From Arthrobacter sp. S41 (lineage in GTDB: Bacteria; Actinomycetota; Actinomycetes; Actinomycetales; Micrococcaceae): 64,000 nt of DNA. Position 1 is the stretch's first letter. Each line of letters starts with the position of its first letter. This document shows positions 63,354 to 64,000 of the stretch, in pieces. The notes beneath the pieces were generated by a model that was not told where the DNA came from, did no database searches, and saw only the letters and a list, made by a program, of their open reading frames with translations. A program made the translations under genes and the position numbers. The DNA is taken from the NCBI RefSeq assembly GCF_004320535.1, contig NZ_SIHY01000001.1:1116001-1180000 (forward strand), given 5' to 3'.

Positions 63354-64000
63354 TCCTTGGATGAAATTTGATCTGAGCACACCGCTAGATACCGATTATT
63401 TATCGGCTTTTAGCTCAGTGACCAGTGCGGACCGCGAGCACTGGACACGGGCCCGTCAATTCGCTGAAGATGTCTTCCCTGTTATCAACGAGCACTGGGA
63501 CAAGGCACACTATCCCGTTGAATTGGTTCGGAGGATGGGCGAGCTTGATTTGCTCACCGACGGGCTGGATATCGCCGGACACGCGAAGTTTTCACCTCTG
63601 GCGGCCGGATTGGTGACCATGGAGATTTCCCGCGCCGATGGCTCTATGGCTGCTGCCGCTGCCGTTCAAGGTGGACTGGTTCTACGCAGCCTGAAATTAT
63701 TCGCAACACCTGAACAACAAGAGCAGTATTTGGAACCGGTCGCCACCGGAAAACTGCTCGGTGGCTTCGCCCTCACCGAGCCGCACCACGGCTCCGACTC
63801 TGTCAGCCTTGAGACTTCCGCCCGCAAAGATGGTGAGGAATGGGTGCTCAACGGCAATAAAAAATGGATAGGAAATGGTGCAGTCGGCGGCATCACTATC
63901 GTCTGGGCTCGCGATGAGACTGACGGTCAGATCAAGGGATTCATCGTTGACCAACAAACTCACGGCTACGAAGCAACACCCGTTCAAGGCAAAGGCGTAC
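63343..64000 (+). CDS. Acyl-CoA dehydrogenase (5' part; runs off the window)
   Basis: 219 codons are visible. GGFALTEPHHGSD (about 139-151) is the flavin- and substrate-binding signature of the family, and the N-terminal helical domain precedes it. The catalytic Glu lies beyond the edge. It introduces the trans-2 double bond in acyl-CoA; the substrate class is not visible. The start overlaps the ligase gene by 11 bases. Confidence 0.9.
   Translation, partial: MATDPWMKFDLSTPLDTDYLSAFSSVTSADREHWTRARQFAEDVFPVINEHWDKAHYPVELVRRMGELDLLTDGLDIAGHAKFSPLAAGLVTMEISRADGSMAAAAAVQGGLVLRSLKLFATPEQQEQYLEPVATGKLLGGFALTEPHHGSDSVSLETSARKDGEEWVLNGNKKWIGNGAVGGITIVWARDETDGQIKGFIVDQQTHGYEATPVQGKGV

Overview
This window looks like a chromosomal segment of a moderately GC-rich actinobacterium, most likely a member of the Micrococcaceae (Arthrobacter / Glutamicibacter type). 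The assignment rests on gene content and order recalled from that phylum: an alkyltransferase-like gene beside an AdnA-type helicase, the coproporphyrin-dependent heme pathway with HemQ, DUF3107 and DUF3117 proteins, a MoeZ-like ThiF-rhodanese, and the series typA - ferredoxin/dapC - dapD/dapE - LOG protein - DUF3117 - O-methyltransferase/sigE - tatB - mrp - DUF1003 - MgtE_N/CBS, which matches the order I remember for Mycobacterium tuberculosis Rv1165-Rv1232. No search was run, so the genus is an inference.

Layout. 0-3 kb: truncated AdnA-like helicase, alkyltransferase-like repair protein and a DnaQ-type exonuclease. 3-5.8 kb: metNIQ methionine import operon. 5.9-16.3 kb: a complete tetrapyrrole cluster, with hemE-cgoX-hemQ-hemH-hemC-hemD-hemB-hemL on the minus strand and hemA divergent. 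16.4-24.2 kb: TetR regulator, DUF3107, RNB exoribonuclease, RhlE-type helicase, orphan adenine methyltransferase, PHP phosphoesterase and aminopeptidase P. 24.2-30.2 kb: YflT-type stress protein, the MgtE_N/CBS - DUF1003 - Mrp operon, tatB, sigE and an O-methyltransferase. 30.2-31.7 kb: DUF3117, a DivIVA-like protein and a LOG protein. 31.8-35.2 kb: gluABCD amino-acid importer. 35.2-36.9 kb: an IS30-family element with a frameshifted transposase, flanked by a 3-bp duplication. 37-42.8 kb: dapE, dapD, an unknown gene, citrate synthase, dapC and a 7Fe ferredoxin. 43-46.9 kb: small regulators, a membrane protein, typA and a GNAT. 46.9-50.4 kb: thiOSGF under a TPP riboswitch. 50.5-60.5 kb: accessory and stress genes (GNATs, a TM-helix-repeat channel-like protein, OsmC, hydrolases, VOC, a PEP mutase-like protein, an AlkC-like glycosylase). 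60.6 kb to the end: a fatty-acid oxidation operon (thiolase, acyl-CoA ligase, acyl-CoA dehydrogenase cut by the window edge).

Functional links. The heme cluster makes coproheme from glutamyl-tRNA through to HemQ. The thiO-S-G-F genes make the thiamine thiazole under TPP feedback. dapC, dapD and dapE cover the succinylase branch of lysine/diaminopimelate synthesis. gluABCD imports glutamate or a related amino acid, and metNIQ imports methionine.

No clearly new defence, mobile or biosynthetic system is visible. The best leads are small: an apparent loss of the anti-sigma gene between sigE and tatB; paired inverted repeats in front of gluA and a likely attenuator between gluB and gluC; a single-base frameshift and unusual multi-HTH N-terminus in the IS30 transposase; an alpha/beta hydrolase whose nucleophile serine is glycine; and a channel-less MgtE-like protein operonic with DUF1003 and Mrp.
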